A DNA stretch of 49,585 bases from JALHTG01 sp964653695 (GTDB lineage: Archaea > Thermoproteota > Bathyarchaeia > 40CM-2-53-6 > JALHTG01), in contig CAZZFQ010000005.1 of the NCBI GenBank assembly GCA_964653695.1, positions 1 to 49,585 of the forward strand. Reading direction: 5' to 3'. The notes under the pieces are model-generated. The model made no database searches, was not told where the DNA came from, and worked only from the letters and a program-made list of their open reading frames with translations. Made by a program: the position numbers and the translations under genes. Position 1 is the stretch's first letter, and each line of letters starts with the position of its first letter. Below are positions 33,591 to 41,134 of this stretch, one piece after another.

Positions 33591-34438
33591 TGATGACATT
33601 GAAGACGAGAACAAAGGATCTTGTTGCCGGTGTGGCATGTCTGACGCTGTTCATTGCGGTTGCTGCCTACATTTGGATTCCCATGCTGTGGATGGTTCTA
33701 ACATCATTCAAGTCGCGGCAAGACATAGCCCGCGGGCAAGTATGGGTTCCAGAGAATCCGACATTTGAATCCTATGTTAATGCGATCTACAGGGATGAAC
33801 TACCCAAGTACTTCCTGAATAGCACGCTGGTTGCAGTTGGCGTGGCACTCGTTGCTCTTGCCATCGCCTACCCAGCAGCTTACGCGTTTTCCAGGTACAT
33901 GCGCATTCGAGGAATGACGACCGCGTCCACATCTGTCATGGCAGTCTGGGCCGTTCCTCCTGTACTTCTCATCCTTCCATACTTCCTGATCTTTCAGATC
34001 TCTGGTCTGTACGATACCCGGCTAGGGCTCGTCATAGCCCATATTTCTTTGACCCTACCGATCACGGTCTGGATCTTGAGAGGGTTCTTTGCTGGCATAC
34101 CCGTCGACTTGGAGGAAGCAGCTATGGTTGATGGGTGTACTAGATGGGGAGCGTTGCTGAGGATTATTGCTCCGCTCACCCTTCCTGGCGCAGCATCAGC
34201 TGCTCTACTTGCCTTTACAATGTCTTGGGATGATCTTATTCTCTCATTAGCACTCACTAGCTCTGAGGTTGCTCAGACAATCCCTGTCCGCATTTCGATG
34301 TATTTCGGCTATTGGGGCTTCTACTGGCCCGATGTAGCGGCCTTTTGCGTCCTCTCGACGATGCCAATTCTCGTTCTGTACTACGTTCTACAAAGATACT
34401 TCATACATGGGCTGACGATGGGTGCCGTGAAACGTTAG
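33590..34438 (+). CDS. ABC sugar-type permease, MalG family (paralogue A)
   Basis: The 282-residue protein (GTG 33590 or ATG 33593) has six helices and an EAA loop LEEAAMVDGCTRWGALLRII. Its tail is LTMGAVKR, matching the LTMGAVKG of the copy at 38989. It is the last gene of the cassette. After it, on the other strand, comes a truncated AlkP-family gene, and further right the same gene order occurs around the second cassette. Confidence 0.88.
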   Translation: MMTLKTRTKDLVAGVACLTLFIAVAAYIWIPMLWMVLTSFKSRQDIARGQVWVPENPTFESYVNAIYRDELPKYFLNSTLVAVGVALVALAIAYPAAYAFSRYMRIRGMTTASTSVMAVWAVPPVLLILPYFLIFQISGLYDTRLGLVIAHISLTLPITVWILRGFFAGIPVDLEEAAMVDGCTRWGALLRIIAPLTLPGAASAALLAFTMSWDDLILSLALTSSEVAQTIPVRISMYFGYWGFYWPDVAAFCVLSTMPILVLYYVLQRYFIHGLTMGAVKR

Positions 34439-34492
34439 AGCCATGGCTCCATCACAGCTGATGAGAAGAAAACAGAGCCTCACTTGGGGCTA

Positions 34493-34963
34493 TCAGCGTC
34501 CTAGCAGGTCCTCCGCCCAGTAGAACTGTCCGTGCATCTTTATCAACGCCTTTGGATCCCGTTCCACAAGCGCACCATATGAGATCGCGTCTATCTCTTG
34601 GTGACGCATCTGTGGAGCAATACTTGCTTTCGCTTGTTCCTTTGTGCCGAACGCAATGATCTTCCCTCGTTCGTCGCGGATGCAATGGAGGTTCTGGTCA
34701 GGGCTCAAATGCTCGCGTGGTGAAGACTCCGAGACAAAAGGTTCGACAGTCCCGGCTGGCGCGTCGAGTTGCTTCAGGAAATTGATGAAGGCCTGCCGCA
34801 TCTCTTCAGCAACGTCATGCTTGTCAGCAATCAGGTTTCTCTGTTGCATTGGATCAGTTTCCAAGTTGTAGAGCTCTGACATTGAGCGTTGAGGATAGCA
34901 GATCAGGGCCCAGGTTTTGGTAGTTATTGCGACTGGCGGAATCGTCCCTGCGGGTCCAGCTCA
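34493..34963 (-). pseudogene. C-terminal fragment of an AlkP-superfamily sulfatase-like gene
   Basis: The minus-strand frame reads SMSELYNLETDP, then LHCIRDERGKIIAFGTKEQA, and ends QFYWAEDLLGR. It is closely similar to the last ~155 residues of the full-length protein at 43494 (SMSELYDLDTDP, LHCIRDDRGKIIAFGTKELA, QFYWAEDLVKK). Upstream the frame meets TGA at 34961-34963, where the intact copy has Trp, and homology then fades 30 bases before the insertion sequence. The N-terminal ~390 residues with the metal site are gone. Confidence 0.85.
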
Positions 34964-34982
34964 CTCAAACGCTTGAACTTTT

Positions 34983-34993
34983 CGGATAGCGGG
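34983..34993. repeat. Target site duplication, left copy
   Basis: cggatagcggg, repeated exactly at 36273-36283 on the other side of the element. Confidence 0.85.
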
Positions 34994-35010
34994 GCTTTGG
35001 GACAAAAGTC
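34994..35010 (+). repeat. Left terminal inverted repeat of the insertion sequence
   Basis: 17 bases, an exact reverse complement of 36256-36272. Confidence 0.88.
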
Positions 35011-35018
35011 TAGAATAG

Positions 35019-35189
35019 TCACTTTTTGAGGATTATGATGTAGGCTCTTTTTCCAATGTGTTTTCTGGGCACGTCCGCCTTGGCCGATGTACCGAAGGGC
35101 GTTACGATCTTCTCGTAGATGGTTTCCACCTGATCCCTTAACACCATCCTTCTCTGGGTTAGCACAATCTCCCTCGTGGTCTTAGGCAT
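35019..35189 (-). CDS. DUF2080-like transposon-encoded small protein
   Basis: ATG 35189 to TGA 35019 encodes 56 residues. The second half reads KIVTPFGTSAKADVPRKHIG, then KRAYIIILKK. This is the DUF2080 pattern (VTPFGNSAxVxVPKxWIGKxVxVI), a short AbrB-like swapped-hairpin type of protein carried by archaeal transposons. It sits between the left inverted repeat and the divergent transposase promoter. A role as a DNA-binding accessory or regulator of transposition is inferred. Confidence 0.7.
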   Translation of the reverse strand: MPKTTREIVLTQRRMVLRDQVETIYEKIVTPFGTSAKADVPRKHIGKRAYIIILKK

Positions 35190-35218
35190 CCAGCATCAAC
35201 CTTAAGATATCTATAGAT

Positions 35219-35228
35219 ATCTATAAAT
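35219..35228 (+). promoter_or_regulatory. TATA box of the transposase gene
   Basis: atctataaat about 26-35 bases before ATG 35254, inside a palindromic atatctatagatat region that could also serve the divergent small gene. Confidence 0.5.
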
Positions 35229-35253
35229 AGATTTCCCTCCATACACGTTCACC

Positions 35254-36257
35254 ATGGATGAGCAGGAGAGGCTGACGAACAGAAGGTTCCGGATGTTCCT
35301 CGCAGAATTCGAGAGTCTCATGGAGGCGTACAGCGAACGGGCCGCTGGAACCGAAACCGAGTTCGATTGGGTGAGGTACGCGAGAGAGAGTACGCCGAGA
35401 GGATCAGGTATCTCGCCAAGGAGTTGAATGGGCTCGTAGAGTCGGCATTGCGGCTTCTTGTTATTGAGAGGCCCCGTCTGGGTAGGCCTAGGAAGCTAGA
35501 CTCACAGGAGAGGGTGATCTCCCTGTTGGTGAAAACGATCTTTCAACAGAGCAACAGGAGAATGTCCGGGTTGCTCTCCCTCTTCCACTCCTTCGGCGGA
35601 GTCGATATTGGCTACAAGACTATAGAAAGAGCCCACTCGGGTGAGCTGGTTAGGATCATAATCCACAACATGTTCATACTGACGATGAACAGGAGAGGCC
35701 TCAGGGAGGTTGATGTTACAGGTGACGGAACAGGTTACTCTCTCACCATATCCAAGCATTACAGAACCGATGGAGGCAAGCAAGGTGAGAGCGGCTTCGT
35801 CTACTCCTTCAACCTGATGGATATAGAAACCGGCCTATACGTCTGCTACGGTTCCGGTCTAAGATCTGAACGGCAAGCCTTCATGAAGGCGATGAGCATG
35901 CTGGAGGAGATAAAGACACGGACCGGAACAAAGATCAAGAGCGTTAGACTGGACAAGTACTATAGCTTCCAGTCAACCCTGAACTTCTTCGATGAGGAAA
36001 CAGTGCTCTACATACTTCCCAGAAGCAACACAACCATAAATGGCCCTACGAGATGGCAGAGAATATTCAGAAGAATGATGAGCGACCCCACCGGTTACAT
36101 AAGGGAGTACCATAAGAGGCAGCTCTCCGAAAGCGGCTTCTCCGCAGATAAGAGAACCCTCGGATGGAGAGTATGGCAGAAGCGAGATGACAGAATCGAC
36201 ACCGCGGTAGGCTGCCTCGCAACATTACACAACCTACTCAGGATGAGCTATCACTGA
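35254..36257 (+). pseudogene. DDE-type transposase with a frameshift in a GA repeat
   Basis: Translation from ATG 35254 gives MDEQERLTNRRFRMFLAEFE and continues to about 35380. From there the family-like sequence continues in another frame (EYAERIRYLAKELNGLVESA ... WRVWQKRDDRIDTAVGCLAT) to the stop at 36255-36257. The change falls at cgagagagag (35381-35390); removing one GA unit rejoins the frames. The catalytic part includes VDVTGDGTGYSLTISKHY and SVRLDKYYSF with likely catalytic Asp residues. The gene ends inside the right inverted repeat. It could be a true slippage mutant, a programmed frameshift or a sequencing error. Confidence 0.7.
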
Positions 36258-36272
36258 CTTTTGTCCCAAAGC
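36256..36272 (-). repeat. Right terminal inverted repeat of the insertion sequence
   Basis: 17 bases, an exact reverse complement of 34994-35010. It is followed by the second copy of the 11-base target duplication at 36273-36283. Confidence 0.88.
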
Positions 36273-36283
36273 CGGATAGCGGG
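36273..36283. repeat. Target site duplication, right copy
   Basis: cggatagcggg, identical to 34983-34993. Confidence 0.85.
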
Positions 36284-36501
36284 TATGAAAATCTTAGAGT
36301 AGCCGTTCCCTTACTTTACTGCGTTGTTATGGTCATGGGTCCGGGCAGTCTCTTAGAACCTTATGCCTTGTGCATGTTGGATAGCGTGATTGTCTCATCG
36401 GAGCGACCAGCCCGCTTGTGCCTCGAGCACGAATGGGAGGATGGTCGACCTTGGATCCATGACACCATTACAACAACAAAACATGGAGGATGTAACGAAA
36501 G
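36284..36501 (+). other. Non-coding region upstream of the IS110 transposase, bridge-RNA candidate
   Basis: These ~218 bases hold no gene. IS110 elements are known to encode a bridge RNA in the non-coding end upstream of the transposase. A hairpin gtgcctcgagcac (about 36416-36428), partly extended by flanking cccgctt/gaatggg, is visible. The exact element end is not determined. Confidence 0.3.
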
Positions 36502-36504
36502 GTG

Positions 36505-37755
36505 ATGAGAGTAGGAATAGATGCTCACAAGAAGAGCTGTACGACCTGTGTCTTCCAGGATACTGATGTACTGTCATCTTCACCGTCAGAGACATTTGTC
36601 TTCAAGACATCTCGTCAAGGAGTAGTCGAGTTCATGGAGAAGATTCCTGGAGGCGCCATGGTAGCCATAGAATCAAGCACCACAGGCAAAGCAATCTCTA
36701 AGCTTCTATCAGGCAAGTATGAGGTTCACATGATCGCTCCACCTGAGAGGAAGCCATCCATTAAAACGAATAAACGCGACGCGGAACGGATCATCAAAGA
36801 GGACATGCTTGGATACGTAAGGAGGTCTTACATTCCTTCGCAGCAGATAGAAGAGCTCCGCCTCATCGTATCAAAGCAGATGGACGTGGGAGGAAAGATA
36901 TCTGCGGTTAAGAATCAGATTCATGCACTCTTGGAGAGGAACCTGCTTCAAAGCGAGTTCGAAGAGCTATCAGACATCTTTGGAGTGGAAGGACTAGAGA
37001 GGCTCGGTTCCCTTGAACTTCCTAAACATGAGAAGCTAACTCTAGCCATGCATCTCGAAGAACTGAAACTCTACGCTTCACAACATAGGCAGATAGAGAC
37101 AGAGATTGCGAAGACCGCTGAAGCAGACGTTGACTGCAAGAACCTGATGAGCCATCCTGGCATAGCATCCTTCGTTGCTGTAGCGATCAAGGCTAGAACT
37201 GGAGACGCTTCCCGGTTCCCAACCAAGAAGCAGTTCTGCTCCTATGCGGGTGTGGTGCCGAAGGCAGATAACACAGGAGAACACGTATCCGAACACAACC
37301 GCGTGAAACATGGAGACGACGTGTTGAAGTACGCTTTGACATGTGGAGTGAACGCGGCGGTACATGCAAACGCAGACTCAGCCGTGAAGAGATTCTACCT
37401 CAAACACTTGGCTAAGGGAAAGAGTCCTCAGGATGCGGAGGTTGCAGCAGCCAGAAAACTCGCATGCATAGTTTGGAAGATCCTCACGTCAAAGCAGAGA
37501 TATGTGGAGGAGGACAGGTACCTCACAGCCAGGAAGATGCGCAGGCTATCCCAAACAGCTAGGAGGCCTCTCAAACACGCAACGAACCCGGAAGACGTAT
37601 CAACCCTAACCGCAAGTCTGAAATCAGAAACGGATGTCCTGGAGAGGTATCCAGAGGAGATGCACGTAATGTCGATGCGTGAACGGAGTCGCAGTAAACA
37701 TAACCCTTCTCGGATCAAAGGTGCATCAGAAGCGGGAGGAGCGGTGGCGAATTGA
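36505..37755 (+). CDS. IS110-family transposase (DEDD)
   Basis: The product is 416 residues from ATG 36505 (GTG 36502 is possible). The RuvC-like N-terminal domain starts RVGIDAHKKSCTTCVF with the first Asp. AIESSTTGKAI carries the Glu and TNKRDAERI the later acids. The C-terminal Transposase_20 domain reads LMSHPGIASFVAVAIKAR, then RFPTKKQFCSYAGVVPKADN, with the serine region after it. The frame is complete and ends in a Ser/Arg-rich tail. No inverted repeats are expected in this family. The right end must lie before about 37850, where homology to the AOR upstream region begins. Confidence 0.88.
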   Translation: MRVGIDAHKKSCTTCVFQDTDVLSSSPSETFVFKTSRQGVVEFMEKIPGGAMVAIESSTTGKAISKLLSGKYEVHMIAPPERKPSIKTNKRDAERIIKEDMLGYVRRSYIPSQQIEELRLIVSKQMDVGGKISAVKNQIHALLERNLLQSEFEELSDIFGVEGLERLGSLELPKHEKLTLAMHLEELKLYASQHRQIETEIAKTAEADVDCKNLMSHPGIASFVAVAIKARTGDASRFPTKKQFCSYAGVVPKADNTGEHVSEHNRVKHGDDVLKYALTCGVNAAVHANADSAVKRFYLKHLAKGKSPQDAEVAAARKLACIVWKILTSKQRYVEEDRYLTARKMRRLSQTARRPLKHATNPEDVSTLTASLKSETDVLERYPEEMHVMSMRERSRSKHNPSRIKGASEAGGAVAN

Positions 37756-37849
37756 ACATGACAGCTACTCCCTTAATCGATTTTCATGGGAGGCTCTAAG
37801 ATGCCGAGAAAAACCGGAAAACAAACTCCGACAACCCACCAACCGAATT

Positions 37850-38040
37850 CTCATCAACACGTAATCCACGTCACTTTCATATATTCGTGTGTTCATAGAT
37901 CGCGATGTTCAGATTTTCATTTGGTGGATTGAATGGCCGCCGAGGAATATTCCGGAGAGATTCTTAGAGTTGATTTGACGAATAGGAAGTTGGAGCGCTT
38001 CACCGTGCCCGAGGAGATTCCGAGAAGTTCTATGGGAGGA
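37850..38040 (+). repeat. Duplicated promoter and first codons of the AOR gene
   Basis: This stretch is closely similar to about 45525-45710, covering the tttcatatattcg promoter box, the ttggtgga segment before the start, and the first ~35 codons of the aldehyde ferredoxin oxidoreductase (YSGE.LRVDLTN..LERFT). Similarity stops near 38040, where permease-upstream sequence begins. Confidence 0.85.
37878..37885 (+). promoter_or_regulatory. TATA box captured from the AOR gene
   Basis: catatatt in the same context as 45548-45555 before the intact AOR gene; it now precedes the fused permease frame. Confidence 0.5.
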
Positions 38041-38979
38041 ATTGACTCTCTTCTGAGATCGATGCCTTTCCTTCGATCAGGAAAGGGTGCCAGAAGGAAT
38101 ATGACCCCTTTTCTTTTTCTTCTACCCCTAATCGTGGTTGAGTTTTCTATCATTATCTTTCCGTTGTTTACTATCTTGAGGATGAGTTTTCAGTCCTACT
38201 TTCTTCTCGAGCCGCAAAAAGTCGGGACCTGGGTAGGCCTCCAAAACTATTGGAGGGTCTTCGTTGATAATCTGAACGCACCCTTGACTTTCTTGAGTCT
38301 AAGAAACTCAATCTTTTGGTCCTTTGCCAATACTACTTTTCGTTTTGTGCTGGGGATGGCTGTGGCAGTCTTGCTGAACCGATCGATATTCGAGAGATTG
38401 AAACTCACAGGACTGACGAGGGTCCTCATCCTCACTTCATGGATAACTCCAGGAGTAGCTGGTATGACCATTTGGAGACTCGTATATCAGTCAACGAATC
38501 TGGGGCTACTTAATGGCATACTAGTGCGGCTCAGAATCCTTTCGGGACCTGTAGCATGGCTGGAAAATCCAAGTGTGATATGGCTGTCTTGCATAGTGGC
38601 CAGCGCATGGAAAGGTTTTCCATATGTTGCCATAGCTCTAACAGCAGCGATGGCAACGATCTCGAGGCATTATTACGATAGCGCCGCCGTCGACGGCGCT
38701 ACCGGATTTCGCAAGTTTTGGCATATCACGTTCCCACTCATTCTTCCTGTGGCCATACCGGTATATGTGATGGAGCTTATGTGGACCTTCAATAACTTCC
38801 TTCAGATTTATGTGCTGACGCGTGGGGGCCCTGCCGATTCAACCATGGTGCTTCCGATACAGGTGTTCAAGTACGCCTTTGAGTTCGATGAGCTGGGTAT
38901 GGCATCAGCGCTCGGAGCTTTCATGCTAGTAGTAGCACTTGCCTCGATATACTTGCAGCAGAGATACCTGAGATACTAG
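37933..38979 (+). CDS. ABC permease, MalF family, with a fused AOR N-terminus (paralogue B)
   Basis: The 348-residue frame starts with AOR sequence (MAAEEYSGEILRVDLTNRKL) for ~36 residues, then SMGGIDSLLRSMPF. It then becomes a MalF-type permease from RNMTPFLFLLPLIVVEFSII to the end, homologous over its length to the permease at 32691. In-frame ATGs at 38062 and 38101 could restart translation without the AOR part. The EAA loop reads YDSAAVDGATGFRKFWHITF. The AOR part has no cofactor residues and is probably neutral or a regulatory capture. The partner permease gene follows, with its GTG/ATG start within 10 bases. Confidence 0.85.
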   Translation: MAAEEYSGEILRVDLTNRKLERFTVPEEIPRSSMGGIDSLLRSMPFLRSGKGARRNMTPFLFLLPLIVVEFSIIIFPLFTILRMSFQSYFLLEPQKVGTWVGLQNYWRVFVDNLNAPLTFLSLRNSIFWSFANTTFRFVLGMAVAVLLNRSIFERLKLTGLTRVLILTSWITPGVAGMTIWRLVYQSTNLGLLNGILVRLRILSGPVAWLENPSVIWLSCIVASAWKGFPYVAIALTAAMATISRHYYDSAAVDGATGFRKFWHITFPLILPVAIPVYVMELMWTFNNFLQIYVLTRGGPADSTMVLPIQVFKYAFEFDELGMASALGAFMLVVALASIYLQQRYLRY

Positions 38980-38988
38980 GTGGGAAAT

Positions 38989-39831
38989 ATGAGGAGGAAA
39001 ACAAAGGATATGGTGACCGATGCAATCAGCATAGCACTGTTCATCGCAGTCGCTGCTTTCATCTTCGTTCCCATATTGTGGATCATATCGACTTCCTTCA
39101 TGACACGGCAGGATTTGGCAAGTGGAGAAATCGTCTGGATTCCGATGCAACCCACCTTGAGATCCTATGTCAACGTGATCTATAGGGATCAATTTCTCCG
39201 ATACTTCGTGAACAGCACGATAGTTGCAGTGGGCGTGACCCTGCTTTCTCTTGCCATCGCCTATCCAGCAGCTTACGCGTTTTCTAGGTACATGCACATG
39301 AAAGGAATGGCAACCTTGTCTACGTCGGTCATGGCGCTTTGGGCAATGCCTGCCGTGCTCCTTATCCTTCCATACTTCATTATCTTCCAGACTGTTCGTT
39401 TGTATGACACTCACCTAGGACTGATCATTGCGTATGTGTCCTTGACCTTGCCGATTTCGGTCTGGACCTTGAAAGGATTCTTTGCTGGCATACCTGTCGA
39501 TCTAGAAGAAGCGGCTATGGTCGATGGCTGTACTAGGATGGGCGCATTGGTGAGGATTGTCTTTCCAACCACTCTTCCTGGCGTTGCATCGGCAGCGTTA
39601 TTAGCTTTTTCGAATGCCTGGCAAGACCTCGTCCTTGCTCTAGCGCTCACTAGCTCCGAGGCGGTTCGGACGATTCCACTCGGCATTTCGATGTATTTCG
39701 GCTATTGGGGTTACTACTGGCCAGACGTAGCGGCTGCCTGCGTCTTCTCCATAATGCCAATTCTCGTTCTGTACTACGTTCTTCAAAGGTTCTTCGTCCG
39801 TGGGCTGACGATGGGCGCTGTAAAGGGGTAA
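38989..39831 (+). CDS. ABC sugar-type permease, MalG family (paralogue B)
   Basis: ATG 38989 gives 280 residues; GTG 38980 directly after the previous stop is also possible. It has six helices, an EAA loop LEEAAMVDGCTRMGALVRIV and the tail LTMGAVKG. It is highly similar to the permease at 33590. With the fused MalF-type permease it forms the membrane part of a second transporter, whose likely binding protein lies 1.3 kb downstream at 41135 beyond a pseudogene-filled gap. Confidence 0.88.
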   Translation: MRRKTKDMVTDAISIALFIAVAAFIFVPILWIISTSFMTRQDLASGEIVWIPMQPTLRSYVNVIYRDQFLRYFVNSTIVAVGVTLLSLAIAYPAAYAFSRYMHMKGMATLSTSVMALWAMPAVLLILPYFIIFQTVRLYDTHLGLIIAYVSLTLPISVWTLKGFFAGIPVDLEEAAMVDGCTRMGALVRIVFPTTLPGVASAALLAFSNAWQDLVLALALTSSEAVRTIPLGISMYFGYWGYYWPDVAAACVFSIMPILVLYYVLQRFFVRGLTMGAVKG

Positions 39832-39852
39832 ACTGGCGTATTAGCAAGCGAT

Positions 39853-40373
39853 TCATGGAGATCCTGTACCATGTGTGCGCTCTGCTAGAAACTGATCGGC
39901 GACGCTTCGTCGTGGTATGGGGCTAACTGCCCCTTTTCCAGTTGTTGTCAATGCGCCCACAGCATTCGCGAACTTCGCGCACCTGCGGTGATCCCCCCCT
40001 CCAGAATTCCTGCTAGAAAGGCGGCGTCGAAAGCATCTCCCGCGCCTGTGGCATCCACGACGTCTACATTGAAGCTTTTCGTTTCGAAGACTTCTTTCTT
40101 CGTTGCAACCAGACAGCCGTTGACCCCTAGCTTAATGACGATGGTACCTAGACCAAGCTCCAAGAATTATCTTGCAGCATCTTTAGCGGAATCGGACGAA
40201 AACAGGATGGAAGCATCCTCCACACTTGGAAATACTATGTCAGCAAGACGCACCGCGCGAAGAATAGTACTTCTTGCCATTTCAAGAGACCAAAGCTTCA
40301 GTCTGACGTTCGGGTCGTAGGATACGAGAACTCCGTTCTTCCTCGCGGTCTCCATCGCGTGAAAAACTGCTTT
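39853..40373 (-). pseudogene. PfkB-family sugar kinase (KDG kinase-like), broken
   Basis: The minus strand encodes the C-terminal half of a PfkB kinase: VSYDPNVRLKLWSLEMARST, ADIVFPSVEDASILF, VVDATGAGDAFDAAFLAGIL (the GAGD anion-hole/catalytic motif), and then FANAVGALTTTGKGA. Three defects are visible: the N-terminal ~170 residues are missing (a TAA at 40374-40376 bounds the frame), a TAA interrupts it at 40164-40166, and a run of seven G (39993-39999) is one short, shifting the frame before the tail. 2-keto-3-deoxygluconate kinases have this layout. Confidence 0.8.
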
Positions 40374-40402
40374 TTAGCGCGCCAGCTTGGACCGAAATTA
40401 CT

Positions 40403-41041
40403 TCAACATGCAAGATAGCTCCAGAATGTGGGTGAGCGCATCCTATCTGGAAAACCCTTCTTTATCAACGACAAAGCAACAACCAACATCGTTATCAAAG
40501 ACAAAAGCACATGTGACAACACGTTTCTCAGACCTCGCGTTCGAAGCTGACACAACCCGAAATATGTCTTCAGCCGTGAAACAGTTCTCTCCACAGAAGA
40601 CCGTTTCTTATAGAGACGCTTCAATCGCCATGGACCATGAGATCTGAACCGTCTATCAACAGCCCGCGCGAGAAGCTTATGAATGGTTGTATGGCCGACG
40701 ATGACTGGGCCTTCATTCTTGGCATAGTTCTCGAGGTAGCCTTCGATCTCACATGGTCCCCAGCATCTCTCCCTGCGAAGCTCAAGGATCAACTTAACAG
40801 TCTCTTGAGGAGTCTCCCAGTAAGTGTGAGGGGTTTTAGGTTTGACGCGTAGACCCTCCTACCGATGTTTCCTGTAGAGACCCCACCAACGATCAACAGT
40901 CTTCTCACTGATCCGTAAAGCGGAAGCGATCTTTGAAACTTTCCAACCCTCAAGCTTCCTACGAACAATCCATCTCCGTCTTCTCAGAACCTCATCCATC
41001 AATAGTTCCCCACATTTCTGCCCAACTTCTTCGTAAGTCAT
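40403..41041 (-). pseudogene. Chimeric transposase remnant
   Basis: One minus-strand frame starts at 41041 with a helix-turn-helix part (RRKLEGWKVSKIASALRISE). A TAG follows at 40859, replacing an expected Trp, and the frame continues GLRVKPKTPHTYWETPQETV ... CEIEGYLENYAKNE, an IS481/IS630-like N-terminal region. After about 40672 it switches to the end of an IS4/IS5-type DDE transposase (YKKRSSVERTVSRLKTYFGL, then LSHVLLSLITMLVVALSLIK). Two unrelated transposases have thus been joined in frame and neither is complete. Confidence 0.7.
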
Positions 41042-41093
41042 TTATCTAGGGACAGATGTGGGTGGATAGTTCATACTCAGCTCAATACGGAAA

Positions 41094-41102
41094 CAAATAT
41101 AT
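41094..41102 (+). promoter_or_regulatory. TATA box of the second solute-binding protein gene
   Basis: caaatatat about 33-41 bases before ATG 41135, giving a very short leader. Confidence 0.5.
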
Positions 41103-41134
41103 GTTGATTGCAGAATGTATGACATGATAAACTT

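Larger units (their letters stand above)
34994..36272 (+). mobile_element. Insertion sequence, 1,279 bases, with 17-base inverted ends
   Basis: The ends are perfect inverted repeats: gctttgggacaaaagtc at 34994-35010 and its complement at 36256-36272. They are flanked by an 11-base direct repeat. Inside are a divergent pair: a 56-residue DUF2080-like protein on the minus strand and a transposase on the plus strand, sharing a TATA-rich palindromic spacer (about 35205-35230). Size, two genes and a target duplication of about 8-12 bases resemble, from memory, the archaeal ISA1214 group; the family call is tentative. Perfect ends and duplications suggest recent insertion. Confidence 0.88.

Noticed and set aside
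35010..35253. The palindromic atatctatagatat region as an operator of a separate regulator
   Set aside because: It lies between two divergent genes of the insertion sequence and is explained as their paired TATA elements.
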